64,000 bases of DNA from Streptomyces rubiginosohelvolus (GTDB lineage Bacteria; Actinomycetota; Actinomycetes; Streptomycetales; Streptomycetaceae), in the NCBI RefSeq assembly GCF_014649875.1, contig NZ_BMTW01000004.1, positions 1 to 64,000 on the forward strand. The letters are read 5' to 3'. This document shows, piece by piece, positions 8,736 through 17,129 of the stretch. The position numbers and the translations under genes are program-made. Under the pieces are notes generated by a model. The model did no database searches, was not told where the DNA came from, and saw only the letters and a program-made list of their open reading frames with translations. Position 1 is the stretch's first letter. Every line of letters starts with the position of its first letter.

Positions 8736-9671
8736 ATGCTGGTCTCCCTCGCGCTGCTGCTGCTCGGTGCACTGACCGCCCTGGTGACCCCGCGTGTGAT
8801 GGCGCGGGCCCGGTGGCCGGAGCGCGAGCCGGTCGTGGCCCTGTGGGTCTGGCAGTGCGTGGTGGCCGCGGTCCTCCTGTCGTTCGCCCTGTCCATGACG
8901 CTGAGCGCGGCCGCCGCCTGGCAGGCGGTGCGCGGCCATGTCTTCGCCCCCGCTCCGCACGCCGTCGTCGAGGCGTACGCCCTGGCGGCGTACGGGCCCT
9001 GGTCGGCGGTCATCGCGGTGCTGCTGGCACTCGGCGGGCTGTGGTCCGGCACGATGCTCCTGCGGGAGATCCGGCGGGCACGGCGTCGCCGCAAGCAGCG
9101 CCGGGCGGAACTGCTGGTGCGCGCCCCGCTGATGCCGGGCGAGGAGCCCGGGGCCGACCGTCTCGTGGTGCTGGAGGGCGAACGCCCGGACGCCTGGTGG
9201 CTGCCCGGCACCGCACCCCAACTCGTCATCACCACCGCAGCTTTGGGCCGCCTGAAGGGCCGTCAGCTCGATGCGGTGCTGGCCCATGAGCAGGGGCACG
9301 CCCAGGCCCGGCACGACTGGTTGCTGCACTGTTCGTCTGCGCTGGCGATCGGTTTCCCGCAGATCCCGGTGTTCGCCGCGTTCCGCGACGAGATGCACCG
9401 GCTGGTCGAGTTGGCCGCCGACGACGTGGCGTCGCGCCGCTTCGGCAGGCTGACGACCGCGCTCGCCTTGGTCGGACTCAACGAGGACCGCGGGGTGTTC
9501 GGCCCCTGCCCCACTCCGCAGGCCGAAGTGCCCCTCCGGGTCAACCGGTTGCTGGCCCCGGTCGAGCGGCTCACGGCGGGCCGCAGGCTCCGGCTGACGG
9601 CCGCCGCCGCGCTGGTGCCGGTCGTCCCGGTGGTCGTGGCCTTCGTCCCGGGGCTCCGCGCCCTCGGATAG
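8736..9671 (+). CDS. M56 family metallopeptidase (orphan, without BlaI partner)
   Basis: A 311-residue membrane-bound peptidase of the BlaR1/M56 group. Three hydrophobic segments precede the cytoplasmic zinc site HEQGH (H184, E185, H188), with ELAADD downstream as the likely third ligand region; a final hydrophobic segment closes the protein. It lacks any C-terminal sensor domain. M56 proteins usually pair with a BlaI-type repressor, but neither neighbour encodes one. A second M56 gene that does have BlaI is found near 42 kb. Confidence 0.87.
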   Translation: MLVSLALLLLGALTALVTPRVMARARWPEREPVVALWVWQCVVAAVLLSFALSMTLSAAAAWQAVRGHVFAPAPHAVVEAYALAAYGPWSAVIAVLLALGGLWSGTMLLREIRRARRRRKQRRAELLVRAPLMPGEEPGADRLVVLEGERPDAWWLPGTAPQLVITTAALGRLKGRQLDAVLAHEQGHAQARHDWLLHCSSALAIGFPQIPVFAAFRDEMHRLVELAADDVASRRFGRLTTALALVGLNEDRGVFGPCPTPQAEVPLRVNRLLAPVERLTAGRRLRLTAAAALVPVVPVVVAFVPGLRALG

Positions 9672-9687
9672 CCCCCCGGGCGGCCGG

Positions 9688-9730
9688 GGTTCCGCACCCG
9701 GATCGGCCCGGTTCCGTACCCGGGTTGGCC
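9688..9730. repeat. Imperfect 21-bp direct repeat upstream of the PAP2 gene
   Basis: Two copies (9688-9708 and 9710-9730) share 18 of 21 positions, with core GGTTCCGnACCCGG. They lie 32-74 bases upstream of the next start codon, where a tandem operator could sit. Confidence 0.5.
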
Positions 9731-9761
9731 TTCGGGCGGGGTCCTCCGCGAGGATCACCCC

Positions 9762-10460
9762 ATGCCCTCCCCCCACTTCCGCTTCCGTTCACCGGACCGT
9801 TCCCCCCGCACCGCGCCCGCCCTGTGGACCGGAGCCGTCGTCGGCGCGGCCGCTCTGGTGCTGCTCGTCCTGGTGGCGGTGCGCTGGTCGCCGCTGATGT
9901 CCCTGGACCGGTCGGTCGCCGACGCCCTGCACCGGCACGCGGTCGGCGACCCCGGTCTGGTCCACGTGAACCGGGTGCTGACGGACTGGGTGTGGGATCC
10001 CTGGACCATGCGCGCCCTGATCGCGGTGGCGGTGATCGCCCTGTGGTGGCGCGGTGCGCGCCGGCTCGCCCTGTGGACGGCCGCGACGAGTCTGCTCGCC
10101 ACCCTCCTCCAGCAGGGGCTGAAGGCCGCGGTGGACCGCGAGCGCCCGCAGTGGACCGACCCGGTGGACTCCGCGAACTTCGCCGCCTTTCCCTCCGGGC
10201 ACGCGATGACGGCCGTCGTGACCTGCGGGCTGCTCCTGTGGCTGCTGCGGCTGTACGGCGCCGGCCCCGGGCTGTGGGGTACGGCACTGGCCGTGGCGGT
10301 GGTCTCGGCGATCGGCGTCGCGGCGACCCGGGTATATCTGGGGGTGCACTGGCTGACCGATGTCGTGGGCGGTGCGCTGCTGGGGGTGGCCGTGGTGGCG
10401 TTGAGCGCCGCCGGTTACGCCCGGTACACGGCGCCCCGGGAGGGATCGCACCGATGGTGA
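9762..10460 (+). CDS. PAP2-type phosphatase, membrane bound
   Basis: A 232-residue integral membrane phosphatase. The three PAP2 motifs are intact: KAAVDRERP (from K121), FPSGHAMT (PSGH 144-147) and RVYLGVHWLTD (R190, H196, D200). It probably dephosphorylates phosphatidic acid, undecaprenyl diphosphate or a related isoprenoid phosphate on the outer face. ATG 9762 follows GAGG. Its stop overlaps the start of the next (broken) HAD gene by 7 bases, so the two were coupled. Confidence 0.9.
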   Translation: MPSPHFRFRSPDRSPRTAPALWTGAVVGAAALVLLVLVAVRWSPLMSLDRSVADALHRHAVGDPGLVHVNRVLTDWVWDPWTMRALIAVAVIALWWRGARRLALWTAATSLLATLLQQGLKAAVDRERPQWTDPVDSANFAAFPSGHAMTAVVTCGLLLWLLRLYGAGPGLWGTALAVAVVSAIGVAATRVYLGVHWLTDVVGGALLGVAVVALSAAGYARYTAPREGSHRW

Positions 10461-11150
10461 TCGAAGGCGTGCTGTTCGACTTCTCCGGAACGCTGTTCCG
10501 GATCGAGCCGGTCCGGGACTGGCTCGCCACCGTGCTGCGCGAGGAGGGCGTCGACGTACCGCCGGAGGATTTCGAGCCGTACGTGACGGGGCTCACGGAG
10601 GCCGGCGCTCTCCCGGGCGGTCCGCCTCCGCTCCGGGTCCCGGAGCGGCTGGCCGACGCGATGGCGCGCCGGGACCTGACCCCCGCGCTGCACCGCGAGG
10701 CGTACACCGGGCTGGCCCGGACCGTCGCGCTGCCCGATCCGGGGCTCTACGACGCGCTGTACGCCCGCCATATGCGGCCGGAGGCCTTGGCAGGCCTATC
10801 CGGACGCGGTGGAGGTCCTGGAAGGGCTGCGGAGGGCGGGGATCGCGGTCGGTGTGGTCAGCAACATCGGCTGGGACCTGCGTCCGGTCTTCCGTGCGCA
10901 CGGGCTCGACGACCTGGTCGACGCCTATGTGCTGTCCTTCGAGCACGGGCTCCAGAAGCCCGCAGCGGAGCTGTTCCGCATCGCCTGCACGATGATCGGC
11001 CGGGATCCGGCGGACGTGGTCATGGTCGGCGACGACCGGATCGCGGACGGGGGTGCGGCCGCCCTGGGCTGCGAGGTGCGGTTCGTGGACCATCTGCCCG
11101 TGCCGGAGCGGCCCGACGGTCTGCGTTCCCTGGGGCTGGTCCCGGGCTGA
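10454..11150 (+). pseudogene. HAD family hydrolase, interrupted by a one-base insertion
   Basis: The first frame starts at ATG 10454 with GGGAGG upstream and shows HAD motif I as FDFSGTL (second Asp replaced by Ser). Near 10787 it switches: GAGGCCTTGGCAGG would read EAWQAYPDAVEVLEGL if one T of the TT at 10787-10788 were removed. The +1 frame then supplies the rest: VVSNIGWD (motif II), LQKPAAELF (motif III Lys) and VMVGDDRIADGG (motif IV). Overall length is 697 bases, 3n+1. Either a recent inactivation or a base-calling error; both halves otherwise keep normal Streptomyces codon use. Confidence 0.88.
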
Positions 11151-11267
11151 GGCCCACTGCGGGCAGGGGCGAGGCCCACCGGCGGGACCGAGGAGATCAC
11201 GAGAGATGGGGCCGGGGTGTGAGGCATATCCCGCCGCGGAAGGGGTAAAGGGAGCCGCCCGTGGTCG

Positions 11268-11273
11268 TAGCCT
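11268..11273 (+). promoter_or_regulatory. -10 element placed for leaderless transcription
   Basis: TAGCCT (TAnnnT) is followed by seven bases and then the ATG of the 58-residue gene, a spacing that puts the transcription start on or next to the A of ATG. Confidence 0.35.
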
Positions 11274-11280
11274 GGTGGGC

Positions 11281-11457
11281 ATGTCCCCTATGCCGTCGTC
11301 CGTGTCCACCCGTTCCGCAGCCGAGGTCAACGCGGAGATCCGCGACCTGTGGCAGCGTTCGGGCGGGTCCCTGACGCCGCAGGACGAGGCCGCATACCAG
11401 CGGCTGCTGGTGGAGTGGGCCGCCGCCGCCGGCGGGAGCGTACGCACCGCCGCCTGA
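11281..11457 (+). CDS. Small conserved-looking acyl-CoA-carboxylase-epsilon-sized protein, function unknown
   Basis: A 58-residue protein with strong third-position G/C bias, reading SAAEVNAEIRDLWQRSGG and DEAAYQRLLVEWAAA in the middle. It is mostly helical and acidic with a Ser/Thr-rich start. I recognise the style of a small Streptomyces hypothetical protein but no domain; the size comparison to carboxylase epsilon subunits is only superficial. It is followed by a 10-bp hairpin terminator. Confidence 0.65.
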   Translation: MSPMPSSVSTRSAAEVNAEIRDLWQRSGGSLTPQDEAAYQRLLVEWAAAAGGSVRTAA

Positions 11458-11509
11458 CCGCCGAGGCCGCCGTCGGCCCGTGACCAGGAGCTTGTGGGAG
11501 ATCGCGCCC

Positions 11510-11538
11510 GATCCGGCGATCCCCCGCGTCGCCGGATC
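11510..11538 (+). terminator. Hairpin after the small gene
   Basis: GATCCGGCGA (11510-11519) pairs with TCGCCGGATC (11529-11538) around nine bases, 52 bases after the stop codon. Confidence 0.6.
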
Positions 11539-11674
11539 CGGGCACACCCCCGGCGTGCCCCGTGGGACACGGCCGTGGACCGCGCCGGGGACCGGTGTTG
11601 CGGGGTCCGCCGTCGCAGGGATCCAGCATGTCCCCACCCCGCTCATCGGTCAATGAATTTCCGCTCCGCACGCA

Positions 11675-11726
11675 CCGGGGCCGGTGTCTCGCGGGCGGGA
11701 GACCGCCCGGGAGACACCGGCCCCGG
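11675..11726 (-). terminator. Large two-part hairpin downstream of the LVIVD gene
   Basis: A 16-bp outer stem (CCGGGGCCGGTGTCTC with its complement, ending 11726), a 2x2 internal loop, and a 6-bp inner stem GGGCGG/CCGCCC closed by GAGA. It lies 38 bases past the stop of the minus-strand gene. Confidence 0.75.
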
Positions 11727-11763
11727 AATGGCAGACGAACCTGCTGCGCGACGCGCTGACGGA

Positions 11764-13257
11764 TCAGCGGTCGAAGTAGTCCGGCTGCGTCTGCACGTTG
11801 AGCTCGTCCATTTTGACCCGCTTCGCCGGGTCGGTACGCCGGTCGTCCAGCTTCAGCACGTCGAAGCCCTTGGCGATGTCGCTGGAGTAGATGTGACCGT
11901 TGTAGTAGTACGCCGACCAGGGGCCGGCCGTGGTGACCTGGTCGAGGGTGACCGGACCGCGCTCGAAGAAGGCGATCTCCTTGGGCTTGGCCGAGTTGGT
12001 GAAGTCCCAGACGGAGATGCCCCCCTGGTACCAGGCCTGGACCATCAGGTCGCGGCCCTTCACCGGGATGATCGAGCCGTTGTGGGCGACGCAGACCTCG
12101 GCGTCGGCCTGGTGACGGTCGATCTTGAAGTAGCTGCGGAAGACCAGCTTGCGCTTGTCGCCCTTGCCGACGATGTCGTAGATGCCGTCGGCGCCGCGCT
12201 TGGGACCGATCTGCTCGTTGCAGGTGGCCGCGCCGCCGCCGCCGAGCTCGTCGGTGAAGACGACCTTGTTCGCACCCTGGTTGAAGGTCGCCGAGTGCCA
12301 GAACGCGAAGTTCACGTTGTCCTGGACCCGGTCGATGATCTTCGGGTGCTCCGGGTCCTCGATGGAGAACAGCAGACCGTCACCCATGCAGGCACCGGCC
12401 GCCAGGTCCTTCGACGGCAGCACCGTGATGTCGTGGCAGCCGGTCGTCTTGGAGACGCCGGGGTTCTCGGGCGCTCCCGGGTTACCGCCGTCCGGGAAGA
12501 GCACCGGGAAGTCGATGACCCGGGCCTTCTGGGGCGCCTTGAGCGGCACCTTGATGATGGAGATCCCGTCGTGCGGCGGCTTGCAGTCCGGGAACGTCTC
12601 GTTGGGCGAGTACGAGGAGACGTACACGTACACGTTCTTCTTGCCGTCCGGCACCAGCGTGTGCGTGTGGGAACCGCAGGCGGTCTCCACGGCGGCGATG
12701 TACTTGGGCTGCCGCTTGTTGCTGATGTCGAAGATCTTCATGCCCTCCCAGGAGGACTTCTCCGTGGCGGGCTGGGAGGTGCTGGAGCAGGAGTCGTCGC
12801 TGCGCGAGGAGTCCGTCGACAGGAAGAGCAGGTTCCCGGAGACCGAGATGTCGTTCTGGGAGCCGGGGCAGAGAACCTGGGCGACCGTCTTGGGCTTCTT
12901 CGGCTTGCTGATGTCGTAGATGACGAAGCCGTCGTAGTTCCCGACGTACGCGTACTTCCCCTGGAACGCGAGGTCCGTGTTGGTGCCCTGGAGGGCGCCC
13001 TTCGGCACGTTCGTCAGGTGCTTGATGTTGGAGCTGTGGACGATCTCGTCCACACCGGGTATGTCACCCCCGGATATCGCGTCCCTGGCCTCGGCCTGGT
13101 CGCTCTTGGAGACGGAACCGCGCTCGGCCGGGGCATCGCCCGGGTCGGGGGTCGCGGCCGCTGTGGTGGCCGTCAGCAGCGTGGCGAGGAGTCCGGCCGC
13201 GGCTGCCACCGCGCCCAGACGTCTGCGCCGCACGCGGGTGGTGTGCAACGAGGTCAC
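11764..13257 (-). CDS. Secreted LVIVD repeat protein
   Basis: A 497-residue exported protein. GTG 13257 is chosen because GGAGG lies six bases upstream and it places a signal peptide (RRRRLGAVAAAAGLL... ending near ATAAATPDPG) at the N-terminus. The mature part contains repeated beta-propeller-like strands such as YAYVGNYDGFVIYDISKPKKP and GGISVWDFTNSAKPKEI, the LVIVD pattern, and six to eight cysteines and several His (SHTHTLV, GCHDITV). The role is unknown; it is divergent from a DUF305 lipoprotein, suggesting a shared extracytoplasmic, possibly metal-related, function. Confidence 0.85.
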   Translation of the reverse strand: MTSLHTTRVRRRRLGAVAAAAGLLATLLTATTAAATPDPGDAPAERGSVSKSDQAEARDAISGGDIPGVDEIVHSSNIKHLTNVPKGALQGTNTDLAFQGKYAYVGNYDGFVIYDISKPKKPKTVAQVLCPGSQNDISVSGNLLFLSTDSSRSDDSCSSTSQPATEKSSWEGMKIFDISNKRQPKYIAAVETACGSHTHTLVPDGKKNVYVYVSSYSPNETFPDCKPPHDGISIIKVPLKAPQKARVIDFPVLFPDGGNPGAPENPGVSKTTGCHDITVLPSKDLAAGACMGDGLLFSIEDPEHPKIIDRVQDNVNFAFWHSATFNQGANKVVFTDELGGGGAATCNEQIGPKRGADGIYDIVGKGDKRKLVFRSYFKIDRHQADAEVCVAHNGSIIPVKGRDLMVQAWYQGGISVWDFTNSAKPKEIAFFERGPVTLDQVTTAGPWSAYYYNGHIYSSDIAKGFDVLKLDDRRTDPAKRVKMDELNVQTQPDYFDR

Positions 13258-13306
13258 TGCGTCCTCCCTAGGATCCGTTCGGGGTCGAACGGTTATGGAA
13301 CCCCCG

Positions 13307-13336
13307 GCAGTATCGTCCCTCACATGTACACATCAA
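13307..13336 (-). promoter_or_regulatory. Candidate promoter of the LVIVD gene
   Basis: On the minus strand TTGATG (13336-13331) and TACTGC (13312-13307) are 18 bases apart in an A/T-richer divergent region, about 50 bases before the GTG. Confidence 0.3.
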
Positions 13337-13433
13337 CAGATGGCAACGCAGACGTAATAAAAGTTTTTGATCTTCCGCCGGTGGAAGCGTGTTAGGACGG
13401 TCTGCAACAAACCCTGTGGCACAGGAGGTCACC

Positions 13434-14102
13434 GTGTTGATCCATCGCCGGACCGCAGCTCTGCGCTCAACCGCTCTCGCGGCGGCGGCGATTGCCGCCG
13501 CGCTCGTCCTGGGAGCCTGTGACGCGGACAGCGGTGACGGAACGTCGGGCAAGGCGAAAGACGCGGGTCCCGGCGTGGTCGCGCCCGGCAGACCGGGCGA
13601 GCCGGCCCGGACGCTCTCCGCCGAGGAGGCCGCCGAGGAGACCGGTCAGGACACCGCCAACTCCGCGGACTTCCGGTATGCGCAGATGATGATCGAGCAT
13701 CACGCACAGGCGCTCGTGATGACCGAACTCGCCCCGAAAGGGGCCTCCCGGAGCACCGTCAAACGGCTGGCGGAACGCATAGCGGCGGGCCAGAAGCCGG
13801 AGATCGGCGCGATGGAGGGATGGCTCAAGAGAAACGGCGGCGACAAGCGCAAGCAGCACCACGACCACTCCGGCATGCCCGGCATGGCGACCGAGGCCCA
13901 GCTGAAGGAGTTGCGCGGCGCCGAGGGCAAGGCGTTCGACAAGCTCTTCCTGGAGCTGATGATCACCCACCACCAGGGGGCGATCACCATGGCCACGGAG
14001 GCACTCACCGAGGGGAACGACATCTTCGTCGAGGAGATGGCGAGCGACGTGGTCGCCCAGCAGACCGTGGAGATCAACCGGATGCGCGGAATGATGGACT
14101 GA
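13434..14102 (+). CDS. DUF305 family lipoprotein
   Basis: A 222-residue predicted lipoprotein: GTG 13434 with AGGAGG upstream, an Ala-rich signal peptide and lipobox VLGAC. DUF305 is a four-helix, ferritin-like fold; both signature helices are present, FRYAQMMIEHHAQALVM and LFLELMITHHQGAITMA, each with a HH pair. A His/Met-rich linker (KQHHDHSGMPGM) lies between. Relatives such as cyanobacterial CopM bind copper, so periplasmic-side copper binding is a reasonable inference. Divergently paired with the LVIVD gene. Confidence 0.87.
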   Translation: MLIHRRTAALRSTALAAAAIAAALVLGACDADSGDGTSGKAKDAGPGVVAPGRPGEPARTLSAEEAAEETGQDTANSADFRYAQMMIEHHAQALVMTELAPKGASRSTVKRLAERIAAGQKPEIGAMEGWLKRNGGDKRKQHHDHSGMPGMATEAQLKELRGAEGKAFDKLFLELMITHHQGAITMATEALTEGNDIFVEEMASDVVAQQTVEINRMRGMMD

Positions 14103-14192
14103 GCCACCTGGCCGCGCTGCCTCCTGCGCCCGGCGGTGCGGATCGGCCCGGCGGTGCCATCCTGGAGGGAACCTCCGGGAAAGAGGTGCGCC

Positions 14193-15614
14193 GTGCTCTC
14201 CGTCGCCGTCGTCGGTTCCGGTCCCAGCGGGGTCTACACCGCCCAGGCCCTCCTCCAGCAGTCCCTGGTGCCCGATGTGCGCGTGCATGTCCTGGACCGG
14301 CTGCCCACCCCGTACGGACTCGTGCGGTACGGGGTCGCCCCCGACCACGAGAAGATCAAGTCGCTGCAGAACAGCCTGCGGGCGGTGCTGGAGGACGAGC
14401 GGGTCACCTTCGTGGGCAACGTCGGCGTCGGCGGCCCGGACGGGGTCTCCCCCGCCCGGCTCGCGGAGCTGTACCACGCGGTCGTCTACTGCGTCGGGGC
14501 GTCGGCGGACCGGGCGCTGGCGGTGCCGGGCGAGGGCCTGCCGGGCAGCTATTCGGCCACCCGCTTCGTCTCCTGGTACAGCGCCCATCCGGACATCGGC
14601 GCCGACCCGTTCGCCCGGGACGCCCTGGAGGCCCGCTCGGCCGTCGTGATCGGCGTGGGCAACGTGGCGGTCGACGTGGCCCGGATCCTGGCGCGCGGCG
14701 CCGGCGAACTGCGCCGCACCGACGTGCCCCGCGCCGCGCTGCGCGCGCTGGAGGAGAGCCGGGTGCGCGAGGTGCACATCGTGGGCCGCCGGGGCCCCTC
14801 CCAGGCCCGGTTCACCACCAGGGAGCTGCGGGAGCTGGGGGCGCTGCCCGGTGCGCGGGTCGTCGTCGACCCGACCGAGCTGGCGCTCGACCCGGCGTAC
14901 GCCGCTCCGGACGGCCTGCCCGGAGCCCTGCCGCTGCCCGCCGTGGTGCGGCGGAACCTGGAGGTGCTGCGCGGCTGGTCGGTCGGCGGCGGGGCGGGGG
15001 CCGCCGGGGACATGCCGGGCGGGGCGCCGGGCTCGGCCGATGCTGTACGCCGCATCCGGCTGCGGTTCTTCCTGCGGCCGGTGGAGCTGCTGGAGCGCGG
15101 CGGGCGGGTGGCCGGGGTCCGGTTCGCCCGGACGGCCCCGGACGAGGCCGGGGGCGTACGGGACACCGGTCGTTACGAGGACGTCGAGGCGCAGCTCGTC
15201 CTGCGGGCGGTCGGCTATCGCGGGGTGGAGCTGCCGGGGCTGCCGTTCGACCCGGTGCGGGGAACGGTGCCGCATGCGGCGGGACGGGTGCTGCGGGGCG
15301 GGGTGCCGTCGCCGGGTGAGTACGTGGCGGGGTGGATCAAGCGAGGGCCGACCGGGGTGATCGGCTCGAACCGCTCCTGCGCCAAGGAGACGGTGGCCTC
15401 GCTGCTGGCGGACGCGGCCGCGCTGACGCGGCGTACGGCGGCGGACGACCCGCTGGCCGTGCTGCGGGAGTGGGGGCTGCGGCCGGTGGAGTGGGCCGGC
15501 TGGCTGTCGATCGAGCGCGCGGAGGCGGAGCTGGGCCGGTCGCTGGGGCGCGGCCCGGTGAAGATCCCCGACTGGGCGGGGCTGCTGGCGGCGGCCCGGG
15601 ACGAGAACGGCTGA
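14193..15614 (+). CDS. FAD-dependent ferredoxin/adrenodoxin-type NADP+ reductase (FprA-like)
   Basis: A 473-residue flavoprotein. The N-terminal VVGSGPSGVYTAQALL binds FAD; PTPYGLVRYGVAPDHEKIK and GVGNVAVDVARIL (NADPH site) are hallmarks of FprA and adrenodoxin reductase, as is the C-terminal AGWIKRGPTGVIGSN. It should reduce ferredoxin with NADPH, for example for P450s, though none is adjacent. GTG 14193 is preceded by AAAGAGG. The gene is slightly longer than mycobacterial FprA because of a Gly/Ala-rich insertion near residues 265-285. Confidence 0.9.
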   Translation: MLSVAVVGSGPSGVYTAQALLQQSLVPDVRVHVLDRLPTPYGLVRYGVAPDHEKIKSLQNSLRAVLEDERVTFVGNVGVGGPDGVSPARLAELYHAVVYCVGASADRALAVPGEGLPGSYSATRFVSWYSAHPDIGADPFARDALEARSAVVIGVGNVAVDVARILARGAGELRRTDVPRAALRALEESRVREVHIVGRRGPSQARFTTRELRELGALPGARVVVDPTELALDPAYAAPDGLPGALPLPAVVRRNLEVLRGWSVGGGAGAAGDMPGGAPGSADAVRRIRLRFFLRPVELLERGGRVAGVRFARTAPDEAGGVRDTGRYEDVEAQLVLRAVGYRGVELPGLPFDPVRGTVPHAAGRVLRGGVPSPGEYVAGWIKRGPTGVIGSNRSCAKETVASLLADAAALTRRTAADDPLAVLREWGLRPVEWAGWLSIERAEAELGRSLGRGPVKIPDWAGLLAAARDENG

Positions 15615-15628
15615 GCGGCCCCGCACGG

Positions 15629-16387
15629 TCACTCCCGCGTCGCCACCACCAGCCGGGCGCGGGGGCTGCCGTCGGGGCGGCGGCCCAGTTCGGCGAGCGG
15701 CACGAGCCGCACGGCGAATCCGGCCCGCGTCAGGTCCTCCAGCACATCGCCGAGCCGGAACGTGCGGTAGTACATGACGAACTGCGGGCGCCACAGGGCG
15801 TTGCGCACCCGCATCGCCGCGTCGAAGCCGAGCAGCGTCCAGTAGGCGCGGGACCCCACGGGGGGCGGTGCGCCGATCGGGAAGACGAACTGTCCGCCCG
15901 GGCGGAGCGATCCATACACCTCGGCGAAGAGGCCGAAGCGTTCGGCGGGCAGGAAATGGCCGAACGCCCCGAAGCTCAGGGCGAGATCGAAGGCGGGCGC
16001 GAAGGGCAGGGAGCGGGCGTCGGCCCGTACCCAGTCCACTGCGGGGCCCTCGCCTGCCGGTTCGTCTTCTGCCGGTCGCTCGCCCTCGGGCGGGAAGGCG
16101 GCCCGGGCCTCGGCGAGCATCCCCGCGCTGAAGTCGACCCCGACGACCCGCTCGCGGCACAGCCGCCGGAGTACACCGACCCCGGCGCCGGTGCCGCAGC
16201 AGACGTCGAGTCCGGTGTCGAAGGGGCCGAGCCGGCGCACCTCGTCGGTGACGGCGTCGAGCACGCGGTCCGGGGTGCGGTAGGGCGTGTGGTCGAACTT
16301 CGGGGCGAGGAGGTCGTAGCCGCGCTCGATCGAGGAGAGCGCCTGAACGGCCAGTTCGCGCACGGTGGGGCCCTGTTCGGTAAACAT
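15629..16387 (-). CDS. Class I SAM-dependent methyltransferase
   Basis: A 252-residue methyltransferase with SAM motif LDVCCGTGAGVGVL, the acidic loop VVGVDFSAGML and the post-motif ADARSLPFAPAFDLALS. N-terminal ERGYDLLAPKFDHTPYRTP resembles UbiE-like and small-molecule methyltransferases. Substrate unknown. ATG 16387 follows GGGTGG. It is convergent with the FprA-like gene. Confidence 0.87.
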   Translation of the reverse strand: MFTEQGPTVRELAVQALSSIERGYDLLAPKFDHTPYRTPDRVLDAVTDEVRRLGPFDTGLDVCCGTGAGVGVLRRLCRERVVGVDFSAGMLAEARAAFPPEGERPAEDEPAGEGPAVDWVRADARSLPFAPAFDLALSFGAFGHFLPAERFGLFAEVYGSLRPGGQFVFPIGAPPPVGSRAYWTLLGFDAAMRVRNALWRPQFVMYYRTFRLGDVLEDLTRAGFAVRLVPLAELGRRPDGSPRARLVVATRE

Positions 16388-16464
16388 CACGGGCCACCCT
16401 ACCGACGCGGCCGCCCCCTGCGGCCATGCACTGCCGTGCCGCCCGGAACGGGAGGGCGAGGCAG

Positions 16465-16923
16465 TCAACGGCCTTCGGGAAGTCGCCGCTTGAGGGTGAT
16501 GGCGGTATCGGCTGCGTAGGCCTGGGTCCAGTTGCGGCCGACTCCGGACTTCCAGGTGACGTGGACCGTGGAGCCGTCGGTCCGGGCGCTCTCGACGGTC
16601 ATGGCCCGGTCGCCGTCGCGCACGTCGCCGCGGCGCAGTTCGCCGGCCTCGACCGTGACGGGGTGCCCCGCGGGCGCGCTCTCGGCCTCCTCGGCTGCCC
16701 GGAGGAGCTCCGCGGCCAGCTCGCGGGCCGCCTCAGGGGTGCAGGACCAGACGAGCTCGCCCGCCGGGGGCGTGAGGCGGATGCCGATACGGGGCGCGGG
16801 GGCGGGGCCGGCGTCCGGGGCGGGACCGCCCGCGGTGGCCGTGGCCGGCATGTGCTCGTCCACGGTGACCGTGATGGGCACCGGGCGGCCGTCGGCGTCC
16901 GTGATCCCGGTCCCGCTGCTCAT
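16465..16923 (-). CDS. Hypothetical protein, small beta-rich
   Basis: A 152-residue protein; ATG 16923 has GAGGAG seven bases upstream. I do not recognise a named domain. The middle (PRIGIRLTPPAGELVWSC) and end (VHVTWKSGVGRNWTQAYA) look like paired beta strands around a helical EAARELAAELLRAAEEA segment. No signal or membrane segment is seen. It lies 77 bases upstream of the methyltransferase in the same direction. Confidence 0.7.
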   Translation of the reverse strand: MSSGTGITDADGRPVPITVTVDEHMPATATAGGPAPDAGPAPAPRIGIRLTPPAGELVWSCTPEAARELAAELLRAAEEAESAPAGHPVTVEAGELRRGDVRDGDRAMTVESARTDGSTVHVTWKSGVGRNWTQAYAADTAITLKRRLPEGR

Positions 16924-17129
16924 CGTCGTCTCCTCGGTGTACCTGGCCATTGACCGGCCCCGGCTGTTCCTGACCGCCACCTGGCCGTCCGGGGGCTTGG
17001 CCTGGCCGCTGTCCGGCCGCCACCAGGATGTCAGCTCCCGGCCGCCGGGCGTACGGGCGGGCCCGGTGGCGGCCGGGGCGGTATGACGGGGTGGTCAGGA
17101 CTCGGCCGGCTCCCATCGGCCGGGCGGGC

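Larger units (their letters stand above)
11458..11763. other. 306-base convergent intergenic region with two terminators
   Basis: No gene is visible. It holds one hairpin for the plus-strand small gene and one very large hairpin for the minus-strand LVIVD gene (both listed separately). Confidence 0.7.

Noticed and set aside
10781..10792. Programmed ribosomal frameshift in the HAD gene
   Set aside because: No slippery heptamer or downstream structure is visible at the switch point; a one-base insertion is simpler.
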